From Cichorium intybus (Eukaryota; Streptophyta; Magnoliopsida; Asterales; Asteraceae): a DNA stretch of 64,000 bases. The notes below the pieces were generated by a model. The model had not been told where the DNA came from and made no database searches. It was given only the letters and a program-made list of their open reading frames with translations. A program made the translations under genes and the position numbers. This document shows, one piece after another, positions 48,301 to 59,523 of the stretch; the stretch's first letter is position 1, and every line of letters starts with the position of its first letter. The stretch is taken from the NCBI GenBank assembly GCA_023525715.1, contig CM042011.1, positions 57,798,854 to 57,862,853 of the forward strand, read 5' to 3'.

Positions 48301-48619
48301 AAGAACAGCCCTTCTCTTTCCTTCTGTTTTCTCCACTACCTTCTTCCTCAGTCGCCTTTTTAGAGACTTCTTGTGAAGATTGGGCTCTGGGTTCACCCAT
48401 TCGACCATCGATTATGTTATGTACATCTTGTCTCAACTCAGTTCGTAAGTTATCAATTAAAAACTGAATTGCCTCCATAGTGACAGGTTGTGGTGGTGGT
48501 GGGTTTGGCTCAGACTCATCGTTTCGAATAACATGTGGTTCACTTCCTCTTGAAGAAGTGTGACTGCCCTCACCCCTATCAGCTTGTCTTCTGCCTTCCA
48601 TTACTATATAGATAAACAA
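45359..48619 (-). pseudogene. gag-protease-RT-RNase H of element D
   Basis: 1,086 codons; the likely start is the Met seven codons in (Met-Glu-Gly-Arg-Arg, 48601). Gag covers about residues 110-290. Three Cys/His knuckles lie at about 318-375 (Cys-Phe-Asn-Cys-Gly-Gly-Phe-Gly-His...Cys and Cys-Phe-Ser-Cys-His-Gln-Met-Gly-His...Cys). Protease is near 428 (Leu-Phe-Asp-Ser-Gly-Ser). RT includes the catalytic Phe-Ile-Asp-Asp near 757. RNase H has Tyr-Ser-Asp-Ala-Ser near 910, His-Asp-Leu-Glu near 947 and Thr-Asp-His-Lys-Ser near 975. It ends at TGA 45361-45359, where an intact copy would read on into integrase. The first stop could be CGA to TGA. Confidence 0.95.
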
Positions 48620-48802
48620 ATTATCGGTTTAATGCACAATTCTATATAGTATTTCGTAAGCGGTAGCATGTTATCTCCTTATATTGACTGCACTTTTATA
48701 CCAGTCATACCCACTCTATGCCTCCTATATTACTAAGGCAACTTACTACTACTCTTGCTAGTTTAAGCCTAGGATGGTATTCCAACCTAATTCGCTTAAA
48801 CT

Positions 48803-48817
48803 ATGGCTCTGATACCA
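48803..48817 (-). promoter_or_regulatory. Primer-binding site of element D
   Basis: The + strand reads ATGGCTCTGATACCA; on the minus strand TGGTATCAGAGCCAT, a 15-base match to the initiator tRNA-Met type, 4 bp from the LTR. Confidence 0.92.
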
Positions 48818-48821
48818 AAAC

Positions 48822-51303
48822 TGTAACACCCCTTTTCTTGTACCATATTTAAATTACAAATATAGTTTTCAAACATATTTTACAACTCGTGACTATAAAA
48901 TAGCCACTTAAATTTTTTTTTATTTTATTTTACAAACTTAAACTCGAGGGGTATTACAGACTTAATACAGATAACCATAATTTAAACTTACAATACATTA
49001 ACCGGTCCCGACTGCAACTTTCGCTCCTTTCACCTAAGTACATAGCATTTAAAAAACATAGTATATGTGAGACATAAAGTCTCGTGAGTAATATGGGTTT
49101 AGACCCAACACTTTTCTATTCAAAACTTGAAATGTTAAAAGTACATTGCTAAAAACTGATTATTTCATAAATCTCAAAATAACTTTTTCTTCTTTACTTT
49201 CAAACTTTAAAAAGACTTTCTTTCTTAAAACTGCTTTTCTTTCTCATTTCACGTGACCAACTGAAACTTATGAATTAAGTTAATTAATTCATTCAACTAG
49301 CTCCCCTCGCGGGACAGAACAGATCTGCCCACTCGGTTTGCTCATTATGTCTCCCCTTTGTGACTTGGAACGAATTCAAGCACAAGGGTATACTAAGCTA
49401 GACAACTACTTCGCGACGGGAGGTACCATCCCAGTAGTGTCTTCTGATCTCCCAATTATGTGGGTGATCCTAGTCCGGACAACTAGCTCATACTTCTTTA
49501 ATTCTTACTTCATTTCATCTCAAATTGGTCAAAATGGGACACAATTTGTAAACAACTCTTACTCAAACATTTTATAATTCTTTACTAAAAATACTTTCAA
49601 GACTTCTTTTAACATCTTAGTTCCTATAAGGAACTCCTTTCAAAATACGTACAAACCATACTTTTGAAAACCCGATCAAAATACTAAGCTCTTGTATAGA
49701 GCTTCTTTCAAAACTATTTTCCAAACTTTAGTATTTATAAACATTTGGAAATCATACTTTTCAGAAAATAATATTTTGCTATGTACTATAGAAATCCTCA
49801 TAAAAGTCACCTTGACGTTGCTACAAGTCTCTATGCTTCTCGTATTCCTTTCCCCTTTCCGTGCTCAATCACGTTTGAAGCACCACCTATACATGTATTA
49901 TATATATAAATACTCAATAAATACATACTATAACTGACTCTACAGTGCTAAGGTCTCATACGTCTCAATTCTAGGTTATAACAAATGTATAACCATTAAT
50001 AAACTCATTTTACGGTTTCTCCGAAATACGCGTATATTGCTACAGTACCCCCGAGGGGTCGTATTTCAGTTCCGACTCTTTTCCATGAAATCTTATCCCA
50101 TATTAGACTTGTGTTTCAAATTTGGAGTTCATTGGACAAGTCTAGCCCAAATTCTAAAAATCATGGGCATGAATAGTGATTTTTGCCTCTGCCGCTACAG
50201 TAACTTTTCCGCAAGGTCGAATTACGGATTTGACCATTCCCGACATGTTCTTATACCATTATATGGTTATGGCTAAAATTTCAGGTCAATCGGATAAGTC
50301 TAGCTATGGTTTCTAGCGTTTAAGTTATTTGAAAATTTTAACATTTTTGGTCCCTGTCTGGCCCCTGACTGAAGGCGCACTGCGCCAGGTATGGGGCGCA
50401 CTGCGCCTGGGCGCACCCCACCCTGGTCCTGGGCGCACTGCGCCTGGCGCCTGGGCAGGCTCCTGATCAGTCGCGATTTGGCACTGTAGCATGCAGTTTT
50501 TGAGGCTTTAAGCTCTTATTCTAGGTCTTAATCACCTGGGGTTTGTTCTAGGACTAAAACACTTGACTAATAACACATTTTAAGCCATTAAAAACACCTC
50601 AATAACTCAATTGCAGAAATTAAAGTTCTTGGCTAAACTTGAAAATTCTCAAGAATAGCATTCTACTTTCATGTTTTTAAGTTAAGTTCTTAACTAATGG
50701 CTTATTGGGAGCATTAGTTACTTAACCCACATGATTTCTAACTGCAATTTCAGTTTCAATTCCATCCCACAAACCCAAATGAAGAACACACCCAAAAACT
50801 AGGTTAAAGAGGATGAAATCTTACCTTGAAATCACCAATTCCAATTCCCTTCTTGATTTCCTTTGATTTCTTGGCTAATTTCTCTTCTTCCTTGCTCTTT
50901 CCCGTTGCCTCTCGTTCTCTCTGGAATTCTCTGGATTGTGTCTCACATAATAGAGATAATAACTCTATTTTAGAGTTATATAATTAACTTATAAATTATT
51001 TACATTTTTGGTCCTTTGGTTACTAACTTTTCTACAAAGATGGTCCTAAGACCATAACTTGCAACCAAAGTTCCATTAATTCCTAACTTTACAATTTCTT
51101 GACATTTTTGGTCATCTTCATGTCAAATGACCAATTTGCCCTTTTTGACCAAATTTCACTATTCACGCGGCAAAACTTCAAATTTCTCATAAACTTTTAT
51201 TTCTTATGTTATAACTTCACAAATACATATTATTATACATAATAGTCGTACAACGTGACAAATGACCGTTTTACCCTTTTTGACTTTTTCGCGGGTTCTT
51301 ACA
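48822..51303 (-). repeat. 5' LTR of element D
   Basis: Near-identical to 41560-44039. Palindromes at 50374-50386, 50395-50407 and 50432-50444. TATA-like motif near 50970 on the minus strand. Repeated ORFs (49338, 49692, 50037) duplicate those in the other LTR and are not genes. Confidence 0.94.
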
Positions 51304-51308
51304 GCTAA

Positions 51309-51635
51309 TGTTCCAACTTTCTCCTAGTTTGTACTTTTGCGTCGCTAATGCTTCTGATGAGTGATTTCTTGCACATTTTATTCACCGTCTTTATCACTTT
51401 TTGACCTATAATTACAAACTTAGCAGCCAAACTCCATATTAAATAATAATATAGACATTTAAACACCAACACAACACCTTAACACCTCAAATCCCAAGAT
51501 TTGGTTCGTTCTTCATTTTTAACATTTTTTGGTCCTTTCACCAAAAACACTACTATACAATCTAAAACTCCTTAAACACCATCAACATATTTTTATAAAT
51601 TGATAAGAATGCATACCTATTTTTTGGTTATTACA
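51309..51635 (-). repeat. 5' LTR of element F, terminal part
   Basis: Continues the LTR interrupted at 41559 and ends GGTTATTACA at 51635, directly before the outer element's RT. No gene. Confidence 0.6.
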
Positions 51636-53699
51636 TCAGAGATGGAAGAGTTGAGAAAGCAATTGCAAGATTTATTAGATCGGGGGTTTATCAAACCAAG
51701 TTTGTCACATTAGGGAGCACCCATTTTGTTTGTTAAGAAGAAATATGGGTCTATGCGTATGTGTATAGACTATCGAGAGCTGAATAAAATCACGGTGAAG
51801 AACAAGTACCCATTGCCTAGAATTGACGACTTGTTTGATCAACTCTAAGTAGCATCTTATTTTTCTAAGATTGATTTGAGATCAGGGTATCATCAGCTGA
51901 AGATACAAGAATCAGATATTCCAAAGACTGCTTTTCGTACCGGCTATGGCCACTATGATTTCTTGGTGATGCCTTTCGAGCTGACCAATGCTCCAGCAGG
52001 TTTCATGGATATGATGAATAGAGAGTGTCGCCTGTTTCTTGATAAATCAGTTATCGTGTTTATAAATAACATTTTGGTGTATTCTAGAGGCCATGTAGAG
52101 CATGGTGTAGATCTACGCCAGATTTTAGAGTTGCTCCGTCAAGAGAAATTATATGCGAAATTTTCTAAGTGTGAGTTTTGGCTGAGAGAAGTTCAATTTC
52201 TCAGGCATGTTATTAATAGTGAAGGTGTTAAGGTTGATCCATCAAAGATTGAGGTCGTGATGAAGTAGGAGCCGCCTCGAAGTCCGTCAGTGATACGTAG
52301 TTTCCTTGGGTTAGCTGGATACTACACGAGATTTGTGGAGAATTTCTCCTCGGTTGCCGCTCCGTTAATTAAATTGACCAAGAAAGGTGAGAAATTTGAA
52401 TGGGTAAAAGGGCATCAAGCAGCATTTCAAAGATTGAAGCAAGCCTTGTGTGAAGCCCCAATATTAGCTTTACCTTAGGGCGGGGAGGACTATGTGGTAT
52501 ATAGTTATGCTTCTAGAGTAGGCCTTGGATGTGTGCTAATGCAGAAGGGTAAAGTGATTGTATATGCATCCCGTTAGCTAAAAGAGATCAAAAAGAGATA
52601 CCCGGCACATGACCTTGAGTTAGATGCAATGATTTTGGCCTTAAACGTTTGGGAGAAACTATTTGTATGGTGTGACGTTTGTTGTGTATATAGATCATAA
52701 AAGTCTGAAGAACTAATATGATCAAAAAAGAGTTAAATATGAGGCAGCAGAGGTGGATGGATTTGCTCAAAGATTATGATTATGAGATTTTATATCATCC
52801 TGGAAAGACAAATGTGGTTGCAGATGATTTTAGTCGAAAAGAGAAGCCTTTGGGAGTTACATATACATGTATGGGCATGGTGAGTTAACTACCTGAGTTA
52901 ATTAGAGTCGCACAAGAAGAAGCGTGTAAGGCGGATCATGTAAAGAGTGGCTGTATGGTGGGGTACATGAGTCAAATTCTGGAAAATTCACAGTGATTAA
53001 AACCTTTAGAGGTCGAGTATGGGTATCCAAGCAAGGCGAGACGCAGAAATTACTATTAGAGGATGCACATTGCACTCAATATGTTGTACACCCAGCTAGC
53101 ACCAAGATGTATCGGATGTTGAAACCGCTATATTAGTGTCCTAGGATGAAAAGAAACATTGGGAGATATGTAGAAAAGTGTCTGACTTGTTTGAAAGAAA
53201 AGGGTCTGACTTGTTCACTATGGATTTTGTAAAGAAGCTTCCTCAAATGCTGTGTGGGCAATGATACCATATGGGTAGTGGCTTATCCAATAATTCATTT
53301 AAAGTGTCCTCTTGGAAAGGTTTAAATTGTTTTGGGAAGAAAGGGAAATCGAGTCCTCATTTTGTCGGTCTATTTCGAACATTGCAAAGAGTGGGAGCTG
53401 TGGCTTATCGGTTAGAGTTGCCCGATGAGTTACAAAGCATTCATAATTTTTTTATATGTCACATTTGCAAAAAACCTCGTTTGATGAATCTCAAAAAGTA
53501 ACCCTAGCCAAAATTGAAGTAGATGAAAAACTTAGATATCTGGAGCAACCAGAGAGGGTGTTAGACCGAAAAGTGAGGCAGCTGCGCAACAAGGAAATTA
53601 GAATGGTTTAAGTGTTGTGGAGGCATCTTAGAGGTTCCGATATAACATGGGAGGCCGAGAACGGAATGAGGGTGAAATACCCCCAACGTTTTGCGTGAT
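51636..53699 (+). pseudogene. RT-RNase H-integrase remnant of the outer element
   Basis: Starts inside RT (Glu-Met-Glu-Glu-Leu near 51640) and proceeds through Cys-Ile-Asp-Tyr-Arg-Glu near 51763 and Phe-Ile-Asn-Asn-Ile-Leu near 52060, where the catalytic Asp-Asp pair has become Asn-Asn. RNase H continues from about 52495 with a frame change near 52655. The integrase zinc region is at about 53160, then nearly the whole catalytic core is missing: the sequence passes from the first-Asp region (about 53220-53280) straight to the SH3-like part (53300) and a chromodomain-like end (about 53535-53697). TAG or TAA stops occur near 51711, 51846, 52266, 52476 and 52574. Several fit C-to-T or G-to-A change. 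Confidence 0.9.
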
Positions 53700-53718
53700 T
53701 CTGAGGACAGAATCTTTT

Positions 53719-53734
53719 AAAGGGGAGGAGAATT
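53719..53734 (+). promoter_or_regulatory. Polypurine tract of the outer element
   Basis: AAAGGGGAGGAGAA just before TGTAAC of the 3' LTR, the usual second-strand priming site. Confidence 0.88.
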
Positions 53735-54860
53735 TGTAACTCCGTGTTTCCTTTTGGTAAGTGTTTATGTTTTAATCTTTGTGTGATTAAATTAGTTGTG
53801 TGATTAAATGGCTTAAAGGGTATTATAGTCATTCGTTAAATGTGTGAGTTAGTCAGAATGTGGTTATATAGAAATAAATGTTGAAAATTGAGTTGAATGA
53901 GAAAATGTCAACCTGAGTCAAGAATTTCTTGAGCTATGTACATAGCGACACTATCTGAGGAATAACAACGCTATCTTTAGGTGTTAGCAACGCTATTGTC
54001 GCCGACTCAAAAGTTATGAAGTCGATTTTAGAGCTCATTTGGGTGAAATAACTTGTGAGAACTTCGCCCAAGAACCCTAGAAAAGCTTTGGAATGTCTGG
54101 ATATCGATTTGAAGGCTAGAAACTCAATAATTTGAAGAAGGTTAAGATACCTTGCATCTAGGAGGTAAGATTTCAATTTATTGGTCCTAATTAAGAGGTG
54201 GGATAGCCAAAAGATACTAGGTTACAAGTTGGTGTTAGTAACCCACCTATAACTAATGAGATTAGAGGAAGTAATTAGCGAATTGGGTGTGTAAAAAGGT
54301 TTTGATTCAAACCCTAAGTGTGCTCTAAGTTATAGTCAAGTGAATATAACTATTGCAGAGTGAATACGGGGTATTTAGATTTGTGTGGTGTGTGTCGTAT
54401 GGTGTAGGTGCTTGAAAGTGTTGAGAAGACACTTGGATCTATCTATTATACCATCTAGAACTGTGTTAATCTAGGTGAGTAATCTACTTTATCTCTAGTG
54501 ATTTGTGTTTATTAAGCCTTATGGCTTAGAGTTTATGTAGGCCTTTGTGGCCGAGATATTAGGTTTAATCGCCCAATATTTATATTGAGAACCTACGTGA
54601 TTCATATAGGCCTTTGTGGCCGAGAGATTGGGTTTAATTACCCAAATTACATGTGAGGGCCTTTTTGGTTGCTTGTTCTCACACAAAAGGGGGTGTGGCG
54701 GTGACTCTTAGTGACTCGAGACCGTGGGGTTGAGGAAAGGAAGGGATTAAAGAGTATAGATTTTGAAAGGATGCAGAGAAGGGTTATTATGTGATAAACT
54801 GTTTTTCTCATTTATTTGTTGATATATGCATGTGATTACTCATTAAGCTTTTATAGCTCA

Positions 54861-54900
<40 letters not shown>

Positions 54901-55149
54901 TGACCTTGCAGGTGAGTGTGACCCTAATAAAAGGAAGGACGTAGCTCATGGTTACGATGCTTGGATCATATAGAAGAGGACCGTAGCAGCCCGACTTGGG
55001 GGAGTTTTGTTAGGATTTTGTACTCCCAGGATACTCTTGTGTACCTCTTATATGTTATTTATACATCAATGTTGTGTTTTGTGTAATAAACTATGTTTTA
55101 AAAAAGTGAAAGGTTTGGGTGTATTTGTTTATATAAGTCAGGTGTTACA
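53735..55149 (+). repeat. 3' LTR of the outer element
   Basis: 1,415 bp. TATATAGAAATA near 53864 is a plausible TATA box. ATAGCGACACTAT and related dyads follow at about 53941-54000, then hairpins such as GGCC-TTTGT-GGCC and TTGGGT-TTAATT-ACCCAA (54628-54645). A (TG)n run of about 35 bp at 54862-54898 is absent from the 5' LTR. Confidence 0.93.
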
Positions 55150-55154
55150 TATAG

Positions 55155-55556
<402 letters not shown>

Positions 55557-55898
55557 ATGAGTTCAATGCAGAACTAAAATAAACGGCCTAACTGCAGAAC
55601 TAAAATTTTAGCCGTTGATCTAATTTTGATGATAAAGGTTACGATGGTCAAATTAACATCCATATCCCAATTTCTGTTACTGATTTAAAGGTATGTATCC
55701 TTTATCCTGAGCGAAGATTTCATAAAGGATCATAAACCCATCGAACACTCAATTTCAATCGAATCTATTGCATATTTCGTTAACAATAAGATCGAATCCT
55801 CAATTTCATTTGAATCGATTGAGAATCATATGAAGGAATGCATTATACAGACGATTCGATAACAGCAATTGAAAGCAGTAGCAATGAAAGTACATGTA

Positions 55899-56570
55899 GT
55901 GTAAATCTTCTTACGGTTTAATTTTCTTATTCAATCGTAATATTCATCAAATCTAGTCATGTTCGTTTAATATTAGTTGTTTCAATCATACAGTAGTAAC
56001 AATATACATCGAAATATTAATTTGTTGATGGATTTACATGCGAAATTGTTTATTGGTATGTCTGCTATTATTGTTACGTGATCGTATTTCATTTGTAAAA
56101 CATTATGTTCATGAATGAACATATGTTCATCAATGAACATATGTTCATCAATGAACATCAACCTACTTAATGTACGATATAATGATTCGTATTATTCAAG
56201 TTTGAATTATAAATTGGTTTATGAAAAATTGTAATATTCGTCTGCTATTGTGCTAGGTGATCGTATTTCATCTGTAAAACATTATGGTCATCAATGAACA
56301 TATGTTCATCAAACATATGTTCATCAATGAACATATGTTCATCAATGAACATATGTTCACTAATGAACATATATTGATCAATGAACATATGTTCATTGAT
56401 TATCATCAACCTACTTAATGTATGATATAAAGATCGTATTATGCAAGTTTGAATTATAATTTTGTTTATGGATTTACCTACAAAAATTTTTATTCGTATG
56501 GTGCTATAATGTTACGTGACATCTTTATATCATTATGTTCACTGATGAGCATATTTATATGTTCATGTAG
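55899..56570 (+). repeat. Intron 1 with TGAACATATGTTCA array
   Basis: A 672-nt intron, GTGTAA donor and TTCATGTAG acceptor. Bases 56105-56160 and 56285-56395 hold about six exact or near-exact TGAACATATGTTCA dyads, alternating with TGTTCAT-N2-ATGAACA dyads. The flanking block CATCAACCTACTTAATGTA is itself duplicated (56157 and 56404). Confidence 0.85.
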
Positions 56571-57388
56571 GTTCAAAATACATCCAACACACTGATAAAT
56601 ATATTAGTAAAGAAGAAGATTCTCCTGGGGGTACAACATATTGGTTTCCTATTGTTAGTGATGGCATAGAACCAAAACCAGATGAACAATATCATACATT
56701 GGATGAAGCTCAATATAAATACACTAAATATGCTAAAGCGGGTGGTTTCAATATCCGAAAAGAATCTCTTAAGAAAGTGAAAGGAAATGTTTGCTATAGG
56801 TATATGGTTTGTGACAAGGCAGGTAAACCTCGAGGTTATGAGTATGATACCTTGACTGCTAATGATGGAAGAAAAAAAAAGAAAAACAACAACAAAAAAA
56901 ATTCAATGTCCTGCGTTTGCTAAGTTTAGACTTAATGTAGAGACCTCAAAATATGAGCTCTATAAGTTTGAGAAAAGACATAACCATAAATTGTTTACCC
57001 CAAGTAACATTTACCTCTCAAAAAGCAAACGTAAATTAGACTACAAAGATGAAGAATTTATTTATGATTTAAGGACGTGTAACGTTGGGGCTACAAAAGC
57101 ATATTCATTGATGACCACGTTGAAAGGAGGTTACGATCAAGTAAGGGGAACAAAAGTTGAGTATAAGAATTATGCCAGGGACTTGAATTTGTTCATTGGG
57201 GAAAGTGATTCAAATATGGTTGTTAATAGAATGATGAACAGGAAGGAAAATGTGCAAAACTTCTCATTTGAGTACATGTGTCATAATAGTGAGTTGGCGG
57301 GATTGTTTTGGGCCGACAAGACTTCAAAAGCAAATTTCAAAGAATTTGGAGAAATGGTTTCATTTGATGCAACATACAGTATGAACAA

Positions 57389-57847
57389 GTAAGTTTTTTT
57401 TCCTATGTAAGTAGATTTTGTTTAAACGTATTCATTTATGAATATGTGTTCATAAATGAACATATGTTCACTAATGAACATATATTCATTAGTGAACATA
57501 CAGTATGAACAATATGAACACTGAACATACAGTATGAACAATATGAACAATGAACATACAGTATGAACAATGAACACATTCATTTATGAATATGTGTTCA
57601 TAAATGAACATATGTTCATTAATGAACATATGTTCATTAATGAACATATATTCACTAATGAACATATATTCATTAGTGAACATACAGTATGAACAATATG
57701 AACAATGAACATACAGTATGAACAATATGAACAATGAACATACAGTATGTTGCATTTGATCATATTTGAGAAATATTAATGTTCAAATATGAATATAACA
57801 TTCTTTAAAGACATTATGTTAATTGTAAAACATTTGTATATTATCAG
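57389..57847 (+). repeat. Intron 2 with palindromes and exon-end copies
   Basis: A 459-nt intron, GTAAGT donor and TATCAG acceptor. It contains two tandem versions of a roughly 165-bp block rich in TGAACATATGTTCA. It also contains five full copies plus one partial copy of AACATACAGTATGAACAA, the last 18 bases of exon 2 (57371-57388), at 57495, 57524, 57553, 57679, 57708 and 57737. The two 77-nt introns further on have none of this. Confidence 0.88.
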
Positions 57848-59523
57848 ATACAACATGGTTTTTGTACCATTCACGGGAATTGACAATCACAAGCACTCTG
57901 TTACGTTTGGTGCTGGTTTAATTTATAATGAGACTGCTGATGCTTATACATGGTTGTTGCGTTGCTTTATGAGGGCATTTGATAAAGAACCGATGCTTAT
58001 TGTTACCGACCAAGATCCAGCCATGAGAAAGGCAGTAGCAACGGTTTTCAGGACTGCACGACACAGACTTTGTATGTGGCATATAGGAAATAAACTAACT
58101 GATAAGGTATTGGAATATTTTTTTTATTATGTCTTGTGATTTCAATAGGCGAATACAAATTATTGACATTTGTTAATTTCCAGGTTTCTCCAAAAATTAT
58201 GGCTACTGATTTCAAGAAGCGAATACAATCACTAATATGGAGTGATAAAATAGACCGGATGCAGTTTGACACTATGTGGCATGATTTGATGGACGAGTTT
58301 CAACTAAATGACAATAAATGGTTAAAGGAGATGTTTTCTATTAGAGATCGATGGATACCGGCATATTTCCAAGATGTTCCGCTTTCAGGTCTAATGAGGA
58401 CAACTTCGAGGTCCGAGAGTGAAAATTCTTTTTTCGGTTCATACCTGAATAATAATTTGAATCTATTGAGTTTCACATCTTCATTTGAGGCTGCAATGGA
58501 GAAGCAAAGGAATACTCAGTACAAAAACGATTATGAATGTGAAGCTAACAATCCAGTGTTGAAAACACGTCTCCTAATAGAGAAACACGCTGCTAATGTG
58601 TATACATATAACATATTCAGTATTGTGCAAAAAGAAATTGATGATTCTGTGTGGTTATGTTCGCAACAATCCGTTAATAAAGAAGGCGATTGCGAAGTGC
58701 GTATAGTAAAAGATGAAAGAAGGTTTTCTTTTAAAAAAAGTTTTGAAGGTTGCGAGAATATTGACGCGGATGATAATGATAATTTACAAACAAGTGTGTG
58801 TGAATCCGAATTCAAGGTAATATACTAACGTTCACTTATGAATATAATGTAATTTTTGTATTTTAACAAATTTAATATGTTACTTTTGTACAGGTTGAAA
58901 TAAACGATAAAGAGGACACAATAAAGTGTTCCTGTAACTTTTATTTACATCAAGGTGTATTTTGCCGACATATATTTTGCATACTAAAGCATAAAAAGGT
59001 GGACAAGATACCGCAAAAATACATATTAAGACGGTGGCAAAAGGGTATTATTGCTTCAGAGCAATTGAAACAAAGGTATCATTATGGTAAGAAGAATGGT
59101 GCATGTAATCAAATGGTAGAAGATGCGTATACTATGTTCCAATCATGTATCGAAATGGCATCCGACGATTCAGAAGTATTACAGAATTTCGTAAACCAAA
59201 TTAGAGATATCAAAGATAATATGGAATTAAATATACCAAGAAAAGAAGTAAAAAGTAAAGGTGAACGAATGGAGACAAGGATTGGGGTGACAAAACCAGA
59301 TGTAGTTACAATACATAATCCAAAAGATATAAGGACAAAGGGTTGTGGACCTCGAAAAAGGATTAAAGGAGCTAAAGAGAAGGCGATCGAAAAATCTAAC
59401 AAAGAAGAAAGAGAGTGCCACTATTGTTACAAGTATGGACATCATGATTATAGAACTTGTCCAACAAGAAAAGAGGATGAAAGACTAGAAAAAGAGAAAG
59501 AAAGCTTGCAAAATAAGAATTAA

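Larger units (their letters stand above)
41555..51308 (-). mobile_element. Element D: young, nearly intact chromovirus
   Basis: LTRs at 41560-44039 (2,480 bp) and 48822-51303 (2,482 bp), TGTAACACCCC to GGGTTCTTACA, with only about a dozen differences noticed by eye. The duplication GCTAA is at 41555-41559 and 51304-51308. On the minus strand the primer site is at 48817-48803 and the polypurine tract at about 44054-44040. A single gag-pol frame is broken only by TGA (45361-45359) and TAA (45334-45332). It is the best candidate in the window for a recently active element and sits inside the LTR of element F. Confidence 0.95.
34258..51635 (-). mobile_element. Element F: minus-strand LTR element, heavily interrupted
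   Basis: Defined by a minus-strand primer site at 39759-39747 (TGGTATCAGAGCC) next to an LTR that begins near 39764 and resumes after element D at 51309, ending at 51635 with GGTTATTACA where the outer RT resumes. The primer-side leader (39698-39746) shares the AGTTCACTTAAAC type block with elements A and the outer element, so it is a related chromovirus. Its 3' LTR is probably the hairpin-rich stretch 34258-36300, but I could not align it reliably. The interior (36300-36664, 38440-39746) shows no surviving ORF. Left boundary uncertain. Confidence 0.55.
55838..59523 (+). pseudogene. FAR1/FRS-like MULE transposase gene, 5 exons
   Basis: Exons 55838-55898, 56571-57388, 57848-58106, 58184-58816 and 58894-59523, all with GT-AG introns and matching phases, total about 800 codons. 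The start is ATG 55838, because exon 2 has an upstream in-frame stop and no ATG. Domains: FAR1-type DNA-binding domain (from about 56690, basic end near 56990), MULE transposase domain with Asp in Ser-Phe-Asp-Ala-Thr (57365), Asp in Val-Thr-Asp-Gln-Asp (58008) and Glu in Ser-Glu-Ser-Glu-Asn (about 58415), SWIM zinc finger Cys-Ser-Cys...Cys-Arg-His (about 58930-58980), and a C-terminal CCHC knuckle near 59416-59460. One frame break lies in the A-tract at about 56870-56885. Everything else is open, so it may be functional if that break is an error. Confidence 0.88.
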
